Of a stretch of DNA of 64,000 bases, positions 27,428-37,091 are shown piece by piece; the stretch's first letter is position 1, and each line of letters begins with the position of its first letter. A program made the translations under genes and the position numbers. This stretch comes from Chryseobacterium oryctis. Its GTDB lineage: Bacteria > Bacteroidota > Bacteroidia > Flavobacteriales > Weeksellaceae. The notes beneath the pieces are model-generated. The model saw only the letters and a program-made list of their open reading frames with translations. It was not told the DNA's origin and did no database searches. Location of the stretch: positions 124,001 to 188,000 of the forward strand of contig NZ_JAPDHV010000005.1 of assembly GCF_025971925.1 (NCBI RefSeq). Reading direction: 5' to 3'.

Positions 27428-27589
27428 ATGAACAAGAACAACTCAGTGCTAAAAAACGCACAAAAATTAGGTAGAGAAGAACAAAAAGCCATCAAAGGAG
27501 GCATCGGAAATGCAAACAGAAGATGCTGTGAATGGGATGAAGCAGGTAACTGCTATATCTGGACTTGCGACAGATGCCAATGCCCTTAA
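27428..27589 (+). CDS. 53-aa double-glycine-leader, Cys-rich bacteriocin-like peptide precursor
   Basis: ATG at 27428 to TAA at 27587-27589. A hydrophilic leader with 'LGREEQKAIKGG' ends in Gly24-Gly25, the ComC/bacteriocin-type double-glycine cleavage motif. The 28-residue core has six Cys (33, 34, 42, 47, 50, 52), two Trp and one Tyr, and ends Cys-Pro. Chryseobacterium genomes contain many 'bacteriocin-like' precursors with such leaders. No C39-peptidase ABC transporter, lanthipeptide synthase or radical-SAM gene is in the window. It stands alone between a promoter-like site and a terminator, reading against both neighbours, and could be a secreted antimicrobial or signal peptide. Disulfides or modification are unknown. 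Confidence 0.8.
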   Translation: MNKNNSVLKNAQKLGREEQKAIKGGIGNANRRCCEWDEAGNCYIWTCDRCQCP

Positions 27590-27650
27590 TAGAAAAATAA
27601 AACCCAACAAAATAGTGCGGGTTACGTTTTATCAGTTTAGTTTTTAAAAT

Positions 27651-27678
27651 AAAATCCCAAAGTTTGCTTTGGGATTTT
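27651..27678. terminator. bidirectional terminator between the peptide gene and gltA
   Basis: AAAATCCCAAAG (27651-27662), loop TTTG, CTTTGGGATTTT (27667-27678), a perfect 12-bp stem with T-rich sequence on both strands. It serves the converging peptide gene and gltA. A weaker AACCC...GGGTT hairpin precedes it at 27601-27623. Confidence 0.9.
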
Positions 27679-27699
27679 ATTGTACATAATAAGTTTCTG

Positions 27700-28986
27700 T
27701 TATCTGTTTAAGATATCAACATAGTCTCTTTTTTGAGCTCCTTGATATACTTGTCTTGGTCTACCGATTGGGTCTCCTTTCAATCTCATTTCTTTCCATT
27801 GAGAAATCCATCCCGGAAGTCTTCCTAATGCAAACATTACTGTAAACATTTCTGTAGGAATCCCTAATGCTCTGTAGATAATTCCTGAATAGAAATCTAC
27901 GTTTGGATATAGTTTTCTTTCTACGAAGTATTCATCTTCAAGAGCTACTTTTTCTAATTGCATTGCAATATCAAGAGCTTTATCATGAATTCCTAATGCA
28001 TTAAGAATATCATCAGCCGCTTTTTTGATAATTTTCGCTCTTGGGTCGAAGTTTTTGTAAACTCTGTGTCCGAATCCCATCAAACGGAAGCTATCATTCT
28101 TATCTTTAGCTTTTGCTACCCACTTGTTAACATCTCCTCCATCTTTTTCAATTAATTCAAGCATTTCGATAACAGCTTGGTTTGCTCCACCGTGAAGTGG
28201 ACCCCAAAGTGCAGAAACCCCTGCAGAAATAGATGCAAAAAGACCTGTATGAGCAGAACCTACCATTCTTACTGTAGAAGTAGAACAGTTTTGCTCGTGA
28301 TCAGCGTGAAGAATTAATAATTTATCTAATGCCTGAACAACAACCGGATCAATTTCGAATTCCTGATTTGGCATTCTGAATGTCATTTTGTAGAAGTTTT
28401 CTACATAGTTTAGACTATTATCTCCGTGGTTAAGAGGCAATCCCTGAGTTTTTCTATATGTCCAAGCACAAAGATGAGCAAATTTTGCAATCATCAACTC
28501 AGCAGCATGATCCATTTCTTCTTTAGAGTTCACATTAACAGCTTTTGGATTGAAAGCCGTTAAAGCAGAAGTTAATGAAGACAAAACTCCCATTGGGTGA
28601 GCAGAACGAGGGAAAGCATCGATGATTTTTTTCATCTCCTCTGCTACGAAATTGTAATTTTTAATATTTTGAGTAAAACTACTGAACTGATCTTTATTTG
28701 GTAATTCACCATGTAATAAAAGATACATTACTTCTGTGAAGTTAGACTTTTCAGCAATTTGCTCAATAGGATAACCTCTGTAAAATAATTCTCCTTTATC
28801 TCCATCTAAGTAAGTGATGTCGCTAAGTGTAGCTCCTGTATTTTTATAACCTAAATCTAGAGTAATTAAACCTGTTTGGTCTCTTAGTTTTGAAATATCG
28901 ATCCCTCTGTCCCCGATAGTACTGTCTACGATTGGATATTCATAAGAATTACCATCGTAATTCAATATAACTTTGTTGTCTGACAT
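27700..28986 (-). CDS. gltA: citrate synthase
   Basis: 428 residues, the long bacterial type II form. Catalytic residues are in 'WGPLHGGANQAVIEM' (His), 'LMGFGHRVYKNFDPRAKI' (His, Arg) and 'YPNVDFYSGIIYRALGIP' (Asp). The C-terminal 'GRPRQVYQGAQKRDYVDI' binds CoA or citrate. It condenses oxaloacetate with acetyl-CoA at the entry of the TCA cycle. It probably has its own promoter within the eno-gltA gap. Confidence 0.97.
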   Translation of the reverse strand: MSDNKVILNYDGNSYEYPIVDSTIGDRGIDISKLRDQTGLITLDLGYKNTGATLSDITYLDGDKGELFYRGYPIEQIAEKSNFTEVMYLLLHGELPNKDQFSSFTQNIKNYNFVAEEMKKIIDAFPRSAHPMGVLSSLTSALTAFNPKAVNVNSKEEMDHAAELMIAKFAHLCAWTYRKTQGLPLNHGDNSLNYVENFYKMTFRMPNQEFEIDPVVVQALDKLLILHADHEQNCSTSTVRMVGSAHTGLFASISAGVSALWGPLHGGANQAVIEMLELIEKDGGDVNKWVAKAKDKNDSFRLMGFGHRVYKNFDPRAKIIKKAADDILNALGIHDKALDIAMQLEKVALEDEYFVERKLYPNVDFYSGIIYRALGIPTEMFTVMFALGRLPGWISQWKEMRLKGDPIGRPRQVYQGAQKRDYVDILNR

Positions 28987-29016
28987 TATAATATTTTATT
29001 TAATTTTAATTTTCTC

Positions 29017-29047
29017 TAAAAATATGCATTTTAAAGAAAAAGCACAA
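29017..29047 (-). promoter_or_regulatory. putative gltA promoter overlapping the eno terminator
   Basis: On the minus strand TTG (29047-29045), 20 bases, then TATTTTTA (29024-29017), one mismatch from TAnnTTTG. The TTG lies inside the eno terminator stem. Predicted leader about 24 bases. Confidence 0.35.
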
Positions 29048-29067
29048 CTATTTTTAGTTATGCTTTG
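29038..29067 (-). terminator. intrinsic terminator of eno
   Basis: On the minus strand GCATAACTA pairs with TAGTTGTGC (one G-U) around an AAAA loop and is followed by TTTTTCTTT. It lies 21 bases after the eno stop. Confidence 0.8.
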
Positions 29068-29087
29068 CATTTATAATTTCAATCGAA

Positions 29088-30392
<1,305 letters not shown>

Positions 30393-30401
30393 TTAATTAT
30401 A

Positions 30402-30409
30402 CAAATTTA
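30402..30409 (-). promoter_or_regulatory. -7 element for eno
   Basis: On the minus strand TAAATTTG (30409-30402) matches TAnnTTTG and lies 22 bases before the eno ATG, in the 63-base gap after the SulP gene. No TTG is seen at the -33 distance. Confidence 0.45.
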
Positions 30410-30443
30410 ACCAATTTAAAGAAAGAAATATAAGATGTATGCA

Positions 30444-32360
30444 TTAATTTTCATAACATTTACTAATCTCATCATGTAACCAAATTAAACATTGATCAAA
30501 CGTTTTAAAGTTTTCATGTTCTGCAACCAGATTCGGAATAATTTCAATTTTCCTAATAAGATAATCCGGTTGTTTTTGTAAACCTACAACAAGAACACAT
30601 TTACCTTTATTTTCTAAGTCTATAATAATATCTTCTAAGGTATACAATCCACTTTGATCTACGTAAGGAACTTTATCCATTCTTAAAATAATATACTCTG
30701 CTTCTTCCGGAATATGAGTATACAACTGCTGCAAATCATTAGTATAACCAAAAAACAGAGGCCCTTCCAGACGTTTTACGAAAACTTTTTTAGAAATATC
30801 CTCAGAAATTTCTTTCTCGTCCTCCCAAGGTAGCTCTTGTGTGATATCCAAGGGGGTAACCGTAGAACGTTTAGTATTAATATCTCCCATCTTTTTCATA
30901 AAGATTAAAGCAGAAATTACCAATCCTACTCCTACAGCAATGACTAAATCCACAAAAACAGTGAGCAACATTACTACAATCATAACAACTACATCCCAAA
31001 TCGGCATTTTTTTTATCGCTTTCAATCCTCGGTAATCAAAAATACCAATACCTACTGTAATCAATACCCCCGCAAGAACACCAGCAGGAATTTTAGATGC
31101 TATCGGAGCAAAGAAAATTAAAATTACTAATAACAGTAATGAAGCAAAAATACCAGACAATCTTGTTACCCCGCCAGAGTTCATATTCACTAAAGTACGA
31201 ATCGTTGCAGACGATCCTGGTATACCTCCAAATAATGCTGCCATACTATTTCCGATACCTTGTGAAACCAATTCTTGACTACTATTGTGCTGTGTTTTTT
31301 CTTTCGTGTCTACAATCACAGATGTTAATAATGAGTCTATAGAGCCCAACATCGCCAAAGAAACAGCTGCCATTAAAAACGGTTTGATAGCATCAAAACT
31401 AAAACCTGAGAAAATTTCGAGATGCATAGTCGGGAAGCCAATAGGGATTTCCTGTATTTTTAATAAATCAAACTCTCCATAAATTGCAATTGTAGACATG
31501 ATAACTAATGCAATCAATGTTGCAGGAATTGAAGATGCAATCTTCTTTAAGCCATCAAAAAATTTGATTCTGCTTGGTAACCACCTCAGAACATACTTAA
31601 AACCATATATTACAATTACCGTACTTACAACAAAAGTAAATTCCAGCCAATTGATGTTTTTCAAACCTCTGTTAATATTTTTAATAATACCAGCTGGTGT
31701 TTTGACCTGCATTTTAGAAACAGCTTCTGCTTCCGCTACAATTTCGTCTTTAGATATTTTTTTTATTTCAGCAATATTTTTCTCTATAACTGCGACTTCA
31801 TCTAAACCAATGGTCTTATCTTTTTTTATGCTCTGAAATTGTTTTGCTATCAAATTAGATTCTGCAACGATACGGTTTTTCTCTACCAGTTCTTGATCTT
31901 TATCTGCCACATACCCCATTAGAGGAAAAATCTGTCCCATTAAAATGATTATGGCAATACCATTCATAAATCCTGATATTACCGGATAAGGAATATATTT
32001 AATGTACTTTCCTACACCTATAATCCCCAATAATACCTGAAAAACTCCTGCAAGGAAAAATACCATTAATATGGAAGGCATTGCTGTAGCAATATCACCA
32101 TTAAAACTTTGAATAATCTGGGAAACCACCACAACACTTACCGCCGTCATAGGAGCTGTTGGCCCACTAATCTGCTGTTGTGTAGAACAAAATAATGATG
32201 CAAAAAATCCGATAGCTATTGCTCCGAATAAACCAGCTGCAGCTCCTAATCCCGATTGCTCACCAAATGCCATTGCTAATGGCAATGCTACAATCCCCGC
32301 AGTAATTCCTCCAAAAAAATCACCTTTAATGTGCTTGAATGTAATGTAATCTTTAAACAT
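30444..32360 (-). CDS. SulP family anion transporter with STAS domain and coiled insert
   Basis: 638 residues. A membrane domain of about 10-14 helices includes 'STQQQISGPTAPMTAVSVVV' (the SulP anion-site helix) and 'GGIPGSSATIRTLVNMNSGG'. A cytoplasmic STAS domain lies at about 520-630 ('LEGPLFFGYTNDLQQLY', 'ILRMDKVPYVDQSGLYTLEDII'). Between about 151 and 237 there is an extra charged, helical segment not found in shorter SulP proteins. Substrates of the family include sulfate, bicarbonate and dicarboxylates; no carbonic anhydrase adjoins. It is 63 bases upstream of eno on the same strand. Confidence 0.9.
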   Translation of the reverse strand: MFKDYITFKHIKGDFFGGITAGIVALPLAMAFGEQSGLGAAAGLFGAIAIGFFASLFCSTQQQISGPTAPMTAVSVVVVSQIIQSFNGDIATAMPSILMVFFLAGVFQVLLGIIGVGKYIKYIPYPVISGFMNGIAIIILMGQIFPLMGYVADKDQELVEKNRIVAESNLIAKQFQSIKKDKTIGLDEVAVIEKNIAEIKKISKDEIVAEAEAVSKMQVKTPAGIIKNINRGLKNINWLEFTFVVSTVIVIYGFKYVLRWLPSRIKFFDGLKKIASSIPATLIALVIMSTIAIYGEFDLLKIQEIPIGFPTMHLEIFSGFSFDAIKPFLMAAVSLAMLGSIDSLLTSVIVDTKEKTQHNSSQELVSQGIGNSMAALFGGIPGSSATIRTLVNMNSGGVTRLSGIFASLLLLVILIFFAPIASKIPAGVLAGVLITVGIGIFDYRGLKAIKKMPIWDVVVMIVVMLLTVFVDLVIAVGVGLVISALIFMKKMGDINTKRSTVTPLDITQELPWEDEKEISEDISKKVFVKRLEGPLFFGYTNDLQQLYTHIPEEAEYIILRMDKVPYVDQSGLYTLEDIIIDLENKGKCVLVVGLQKQPDYLIRKIEIIPNLVAEHENFKTFDQCLIWLHDEISKCYEN

Positions 32361-32477
32361 ATTATAGATAAATTTTATTTTAAGACCTAAATTTATTAAT
32401 AAAATCTATAAAAAACAAATAAATTATAGATTCTATTAATAATTTAAGCATGAGTTTAATCACGTTTGTATGTATGC

Positions 32478-32507
32478 AAAAATCTCCTATGAAAAAATCA
32501 TAGGAGA
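32478..32507 (-). terminator. terminator of the outer-membrane two-gene unit
   Basis: TCTCCTATGA (32483-32492) pairs with TCATAGGAGA (32498-32507), loop AAAAA. On the minus strand TTTTT follows (complement of 32478-32482). It lies 26 bases after the stop at 32534. Confidence 0.88.
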
Positions 32508-32533
32508 ACAAATTATAAGAATATAAAATGATA

Positions 32534-33721
32534 TTATTTTTTAACAAAAACGCTTTTTTTCTCTGAGTCTAACCCCCAATTGAGTCCCAAAAATGAAATA
32601 AGGTTATCTCTATCTCCATAGTTTTTACCAAATGAAGCATTAATATATATTTTATCTGAAACTTTATATGCTAACAACCCACTTGCTCTAAAGGTTTTTT
32701 CTAAATCGTTTACCCTATATATGTATTCACAGGAAACTGAAAATCTATTATAAACAAATTCGGCCTTCCCTCCAAAATCAAAACTTTTAGACTTAACAAA
32801 CATTTGGTAATCATCCATATTGGTTCCATCTTCTAAATATCTAACAATACCATAAAAATTTAGGCTTTTGGTAACATCCGGAAGTTCTTTTTTCGTAAAA
32901 TCAAACCCAGTATTGAGGGTGATCCAAAAACCAAGTTTCCCGAAATGGTTATTAGAAAACTTATTATCTGAAAAAAAAGTACTGTATCCTCCTGCGAAAT
33001 CCAATGACAAAAGCGGCGGTGCTTCTAATAAATTTCTATAATAATGTCCGTCACTTTGAGTTATATATTTATTTTTTTTTATAAAAGCGTTCAGTCTATT
33101 TTCCAGTATTTTCTCACATGAATCCAGTTCAATATTATTTTTCATACATGAATCTAATATTCTTGTTCTTTCTTTTTTATACTCTTCCGAATTTTTAACG
33201 TCCTCAAGAATTTTATCCAATAGTTTTATCACTTTTTTGTTTTGAGCAATTATATCTTCTTTATTCTTTTTTGTTCGGATTTTGATGAGTGTACCTCTTG
33301 CACTGAAAGCAAAAGCAGGGTTTTTCATCTCATCATCTGCCCCAAGAGATAAATCTCTTACAAAACCAAGGGATAACGATGCTTTTTTTACTTCACTAAA
33401 AATATTTTGCTTATCACCTTTTCCAATTCCTGCAAATTTCAAAGCTGTCATATTTTTGAATGGTAATAGCCAAAAAGGAGTCACTTCAAACGCATAATTT
33501 TCAGGAATTCCTTCATTTTTTTTAAATGAATTAATGATATTAAAAACAATTGCTTTTTTCGATTTAGGTGTCTCAAGTTCTGAGGGTGAAATTCCCAATA
33601 AAATAACTGAAGGCGCTGTTGAAATCTGTAATTCTTTCAAATCAATTTCCCCACTTATCTTCTCTTGTGCAATAAAATATAGTGGCACAAAGAAAAACAT
33701 TAATAACAAATATTTTTTCAT
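32534..33721 (-). CDS. exported beta-rich (outer-membrane-type) protein of unknown function
   Basis: 395 residues. A signal peptide (1-18, ending FIA before Gln) precedes 'LQISTAPSVILLGISPSELETPKSKKAI', then alternating beta strands. A charged helical segment with two closely spaced Cys (about 195-225, 'DSCMKNNIELDSCEKILENR') is followed by more barrel-like strands, and the protein ends in Val-Lys-Lys. I recognise no named family. It follows the 124-aa gene by 8 bases in a two-gene unit whose promoter matches that of the adjacent response regulator. Confidence 0.6.
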   Translation of the reverse strand: MKKYLLLMFFFVPLYFIAQEKISGEIDLKELQISTAPSVILLGISPSELETPKSKKAIVFNIINSFKKNEGIPENYAFEVTPFWLLPFKNMTALKFAGIGKGDKQNIFSEVKKASLSLGFVRDLSLGADDEMKNPAFAFSARGTLIKIRTKKNKEDIIAQNKKVIKLLDKILEDVKNSEEYKKERTRILDSCMKNNIELDSCEKILENRLNAFIKKNKYITQSDGHYYRNLLEAPPLLSLDFAGGYSTFFSDNKFSNNHFGKLGFWITLNTGFDFTKKELPDVTKSLNFYGIVRYLEDGTNMDDYQMFVKSKSFDFGGKAEFVYNRFSVSCEYIYRVNDLEKTFRASGLLAYKVSDKIYINASFGKNYGDRDNLISFLGLNWGLDSEKKSVFVKK

Positions 33722-33729
33722 GATACTAT

Positions 33730-34104
33730 TTATTTAATTCGGATTAGTTTAACGGCTCCTATTCTATCATCTATTAGGTCTGCACTTGTTTTATTCTTAA
33801 ATGGTTTCGTAGGACCCATCACAGAAATCAAACGATAGGTAATCTGGCTCTGCTGCATTGCATTATCTACATTCGCCTCCGGAATATTTTCAAAAGAAAA
33901 AATATGTTCTATCACAACAATCTTATTTTTAAGCTGGTTAAACTTTCCCAACAATACTCTTTCTTCATATTTAAAAGAAGGATTATTATCAATAGTCACT
34001 AATGTGCTACAGTTTCCTGTTGATGAAACATGTATTTCAAGATAAACATCATAGTTTGAATCTAAATCTAATTGTAATGTTTTTGATGATTTTAAAGTTT
34101 TCAT
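33730..34104 (-). CDS. 124-aa protein of unknown function, probably cytoplasmic
   Basis: 124 residues with no signal peptide or membrane helix. The pattern is of beta strands ('NYDVYLEIHVSSTGNCSTLVTIDNNPSF', 'KNKIVVIEHIFSFENIP') followed by 'QSQITYRLISVMGPTKPFKNKTSADLIDDRIGAVKLIRI'. I recognise no family. It is co-transcribed with the exported 395-aa protein and has a palindrome-bearing promoter shared with the response regulator gene. Confidence 0.55.
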   Translation of the reverse strand: MKTLKSSKTLQLDLDSNYDVYLEIHVSSTGNCSTLVTIDNNPSFKYEERVLLGKFNQLKNKIVVIEHIFSFENIPEANVDNAMQQSQITYRLISVMGPTKPFKNKTSADLIDDRIGAVKLIRIK

Positions 34105-34130
34105 AATTCTTATTTTATAATTTAATTACT

Positions 34131-34178
34131 CAAATTTCTCATTAAATGGAAAGTATGTCAATTACACAAAAGGGTGAT
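34131..34178 (-). promoter_or_regulatory. promoter and palindromic operator of the 124-aa/395-aa unit
   Basis: On the minus strand ATCACCC-TTTT-GTGTAATTGA includes a TTG (34161-34159), then exactly 20 bases and GAAATTTG (34138-34131). The inverted repeat (34161-34178 on the plus strand, ATTACAC-AAAA-GGGTGAT) overlaps the -33 TTG. The same arrangement stands before the response regulator gene at 37103-37150. Confidence 0.6.
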
Positions 34179-34182
34179 TACA

Positions 34183-34220
34183 ACACGAGCGGCATCATTG
34201 AATAATGATGCCGCTCGTGT
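34183..34220 (-). terminator. 17-bp perfect hairpin after the histidine kinase gene
   Basis: A 17-bp perfect GC-containing stem (34183-34199 with 34204-34220) and GAAT loop starts 16 bases after the kinase stop. The T run after it on the minus strand is poor (TTGTTGTAATC), so it may also act as a mRNA 3' stabiliser or shield the next promoter. Confidence 0.75.
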
Positions 34221-34236
34221 TTCCGATTTCTATAAA

Positions 34237-35025
34237 TTATATTTCTATCTTAAAATGTAAAGTGGTTCCTATGTCTGAAGAGGAAATTATACATTCTCCG
34301 TTTTGTTCCTGCATTCTGCGCTTCATATTACGAAGTCCGTTTCCTTCTGATTGATTATTAATACCTATCCCGTCATCCGAGATTTCCATACTGAATTCTT
34401 TCCCGTTACATAAAAACAGAATTTCTATTTTATTTGCTTGGCTGTGTTTATATGCGTTATTTAAAGCTTCTTTCAAGCATAAAAACATATTTCGTCTTAA
34501 GTCTGTAGAAATTGGAACATCTGCGTCAATTCCTTCTCCAATTTTAACTAAAAGTTGAATTTTACTTTTCTTTAAAAAACTTTCTGAATAGATTTTAGCA
34601 TAATCAATAAAGTTTCCTAATGTATCGTTTCCTGAATTTAAGCTCCACAACATTTCACGCATGGAAAGATTCATTTCTTCTGATATTTTCATAAGTTCAT
34701 CAATATCATTTTTCAAGTCTTTATCTTCGGATTTTTGTTTTAAAAATTCAGCCTGAAGTTTTAATGCAGAAATCCCGGCACCCAAATCATCATGCATATC
34801 ATGAGATATACGTTCTCTTTCTTTTTCAATCAGTTTTTGTTTTTCAAGCTCTTTTTGGAGAAGCTGATTTTGATATTCAGTTTCTTTAAGCTGTTTTTCT
34901 TTTATATAAAGAAGCTGTCTCTTATTATACATTAACACAACAAAAACAATGAAACAGACAAAAAGCATCATTATTGAAATGGCGACTATGTAAGCCAATT
35001 TTATGTCATCCTGAATATGAGTCAT
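34237..35025 (-). CDS. NarX/LiaS-type sensor histidine kinase without a sensor domain
   Basis: 262 residues: one membrane helix (about 10-31), a coiled linker (about 37-70), HisKA_3 with the phospho-acceptor in 'ERISHDMHDDLGAG', and an HATPase domain with 'LKEALNNAYKHSQ' (N box), 'ISDDGIGI' (G1) and 'GNGLRNMKRRMQ' (G2). There are no extracellular residues to sense a ligand, so a partner is expected. The membrane protein upstream, overlapping by four bases (ATGA), is the likely sensor partner. Its regulator is encoded at the head of the same operon. Confidence 0.9.
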   Translation of the reverse strand: MTHIQDDIKLAYIVAISIMMLFVCFIVFVVLMYNKRQLLYIKEKQLKETEYQNQLLQKELEKQKLIEKERERISHDMHDDLGAGISALKLQAEFLKQKSEDKDLKNDIDELMKISEEMNLSMREMLWSLNSGNDTLGNFIDYAKIYSESFLKKSKIQLLVKIGEGIDADVPISTDLRRNMFLCLKEALNNAYKHSQANKIEILFLCNGKEFSMEISDDGIGINNQSEGNGLRNMKRRMQEQNGECIISSSDIGTTLHFKIEI

Positions 35026-35660
35026 AATCTTATTTGTTTTTCATGTTTTATTAAAGAGATATAAAACATAACATACATTCCTATATTGATAATATTCTGT
35101 CCTACTTTTAAAAATTGGAGAAATTCTTTGTCATTTTTAGCAAAGAAAAACATTGGAGTAACTCTAAAAAGAAAAAAACAACTCCACATCAACAGAGCCG
35201 TAGATATCCAAAAAACGGGATCATCAGTGATTTTGTGTTCATCAAAAAAAGATATTTTCTGGTAAAACCAAAGTAATGAGATAATTATATAAAACAGTGT
35301 AATTAATATACCTATCCGCTTATCAAAGTTATTATCAAAAAAATTAGTAAAAATAAAAATATATCCTAGCGACAGAATAGCTAAGAATAAAGAAATCTTC
35401 CGTAAAAACTTTTTAAAAATTTGGGAATAATATATATATATAAAAACTACACAAAATATGAAATAAATATTGTACTGGAGACCTACTTTCACATCAGGGT
35501 TTAACCGATCTCTAACAAATGCGACACATTCGTTTATAAAAGTGATTAGAAGATATATAAATATATAGTTTTGGGCAGAAAAGTAATATCTTCTACCCAA
35601 ATAAAATGATTTTATTAAAGGAAATAACAATACTATTTTGTAAATGATTCCTATTAACAT
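35022..35660 (-). CDS. seven-helix-like membrane protein, putative sensor partner of the kinase
   Basis: 212 residues that are almost entirely hydrophobic, with about six to seven helices and little loop sequence. No catalytic motif. It lies 6 bases after the lipoprotein gene and overlaps the kinase by 4 bases, so it is probably part of the signalling complex. I do not recognise a family; it looks like the 7TM-type sensor modules that can stand apart from small kinases. This role is inferred. Confidence 0.6.
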   Translation of the reverse strand: MLIGIIYKIVLLFPLIKSFYLGRRYYFSAQNYIFIYLLITFINECVAFVRDRLNPDVKVGLQYNIYFIFCVVFIYIYYSQIFKKFLRKISLFLAILSLGYIFIFTNFFDNNFDKRIGILITLFYIIISLLWFYQKISFFDEHKITDDPVFWISTALLMWSCFFLFRVTPMFFFAKNDKEFLQFLKVGQNIINIGMYVMFYISLIKHEKQIRL

Positions 35661-35666
35661 AAGATT

Positions 35667-36443
35667 TTATGGTTTTAAATCTCCGGCATCATAGTAAAAA
35701 TCAACAATATCATTCGGCAGACTTGCTCTTGTTGTTCCTTTATCAAAATTAGTTTTTACCGCAAATGACACTCTTGACTCTCTATTTCTGAGATAATCTA
35801 TTTTAGTTCCGTCCTTTCTTGTAAAATCTTTAAAACGAATATAATCAAACTGTAAGCTAAGAATTTTATACCCCGTAAAACCTTCGATTGCTTTTGTAAC
35901 CTTTAAATAATTATTTATATCGTCAACTTTGTAAAGAATCATATCACATGGATCATTTTTACTCACAGTATCAACTAATACACTTTTGAAAGCATCAAAT
36001 TCTTTCTTTTGATTTTCAAACTCACCAGATTTCAACACAAAACGACCTCCAGACTGAACATAAAGAATATCATTCTCATAGTCTAAATTTTCGTTATCTG
36101 ACATCGCCAATCCTAAGTTTAAAAACTTGTTATTGTCTAAAAGGAAAAAAAACTTTGCATATTTTTTCTTGTCTATATTCACAATTTTCTCAAAATCATA
36201 ATAATCTAAGGTAATACCCGGTTCAGCATTAAGCTCAAGCTCTTTAAAACCATTTTGCCCATTTTCAACTTCTTCATCAGTAATTCTATTCAAAAATTCT
36301 ATATGAAAATTTCCTTTTGTTGTTTCTATTTTACTTTTAGTATAATCTGGCGGAGTTTCTTTATTATTCTTATTACAGCTTATAACTGCTAAAAATAAGA
36401 TGAGTAGGTACCCTAATGGTTGTTTTTCAAAAATTGTTTTCAT
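35667..36443 (-). CDS. lipoprotein of unknown function in the two-component operon
   Basis: 258 residues. Hydrophobic signal ending LAVISC, with the lipidated Cys at about 23. The mature part is charged and beta/alpha in character, ends 'VDFYYDAGDLKP', and has no recognised domain. Encoded between the response regulator and the membrane protein with gaps of 6 bases on each side. It may be the periplasmic sensing part of the system or its output. Confidence 0.65.
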   Translation of the reverse strand: MKTIFEKQPLGYLLILFLAVISCNKNNKETPPDYTKSKIETTKGNFHIEFLNRITDEEVENGQNGFKELELNAEPGITLDYYDFEKIVNIDKKKYAKFFFLLDNNKFLNLGLAMSDNENLDYENDILYVQSGGRFVLKSGEFENQKKEFDAFKSVLVDTVSKNDPCDMILYKVDDINNYLKVTKAIEGFTGYKILSLQFDYIRFKDFTRKDGTKIDYLRNRESRVSFAVKTNFDKGTTRASLPNDIVDFYYDAGDLKP

Positions 36444-36449
36444 GACTGG

Positions 36450-37082
36450 TTAATTTTTTAAGTGGTTAAATTTATTTATTGCCTCTACTTTATTACTAAC
36501 TTGAAGCTTTCGGTAGATATTTCCTATATGTTTTTTTACCGTATCAATACTTATGAATTTTTTGTCTGCAATTTCTTTGTACAAGAAACCTTGAGAAAGT
36601 AACTCAAGGACTTCTTTCTCTCGCTCTGTTAATTCATTAAGGTCTTTTAATTCTGGTAATTGTCTTTCAAAATGATTCAGAACACGTCTCGCAATAGAAA
36701 AACTCATCGGTGCTCCGCCATTATGTGCATCGCGAATTGCTCCTAATATTTTCTCCATACTTTCCCCTTTAATGAGATATCCAATTGCACCTGCTTTTAA
36801 AGAATTAAAGATTTTTTCATCGTCTTCAAAACTCGTACACATGACGAATTGGGTATTGGGTATTTCTTTACGCAATCTTTCAATAACTTCAATCCCGAGC
36901 ATATCCTGCAACTGAATATCCATCATTACAACATCCGGAGAATAATCTGGTAATTTTTCTAAAGCACTATTTCCATCAAAAAACTGAGCAACTACTTTCA
37001 TATCATCCTGATAATCGATAACCTTCTTCAACGTATTGTTGTAGTTTTTCTCATCTTCTACTATGGCTATGGAAATACTCAT
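36450..37082 (-). CDS. NarL/FixJ-type response regulator
   Basis: 210 residues from the ATG at 37082; a longer frame to 37133 would read through the promoter. The receiver domain has the acidic pair in 'IAIVEDEKN', phospho-Asp in 'DVVMMDIQLQ', Ser/Thr in 'VMCTSFEDD' and Lys in 'GYLIKGES'. The C-terminal LuxR-type helix-turn-helix reads 'LTEREKEVLELLSQGFLYKEIADKKFISIDTVKKHIGNIYRKL'. It is the first gene of a four-gene operon that ends with the cognate kinase. The palindrome in its promoter suggests autoregulation. Confidence 0.93.
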   Translation of the reverse strand: MSISIAIVEDEKNYNNTLKKVIDYQDDMKVVAQFFDGNSALEKLPDYSPDVVMMDIQLQDMLGIEVIERLRKEIPNTQFVMCTSFEDDEKIFNSLKAGAIGYLIKGESMEKILGAIRDAHNGGAPMSFSIARRVLNHFERQLPELKDLNELTEREKEVLELLSQGFLYKEIADKKFISIDTVKKHIGNIYRKLQVSNKVEAINKFNHLKN

Positions 37083-37091
37083 GTTTGCATC

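Noticed and set aside
31498..31836. 112-aa plus-strand ORF antisense to the SulP gene
   Set aside because: It overlaps the charged-insert coding region; hydrophobic product arises from antisense Lys/Glu codons.
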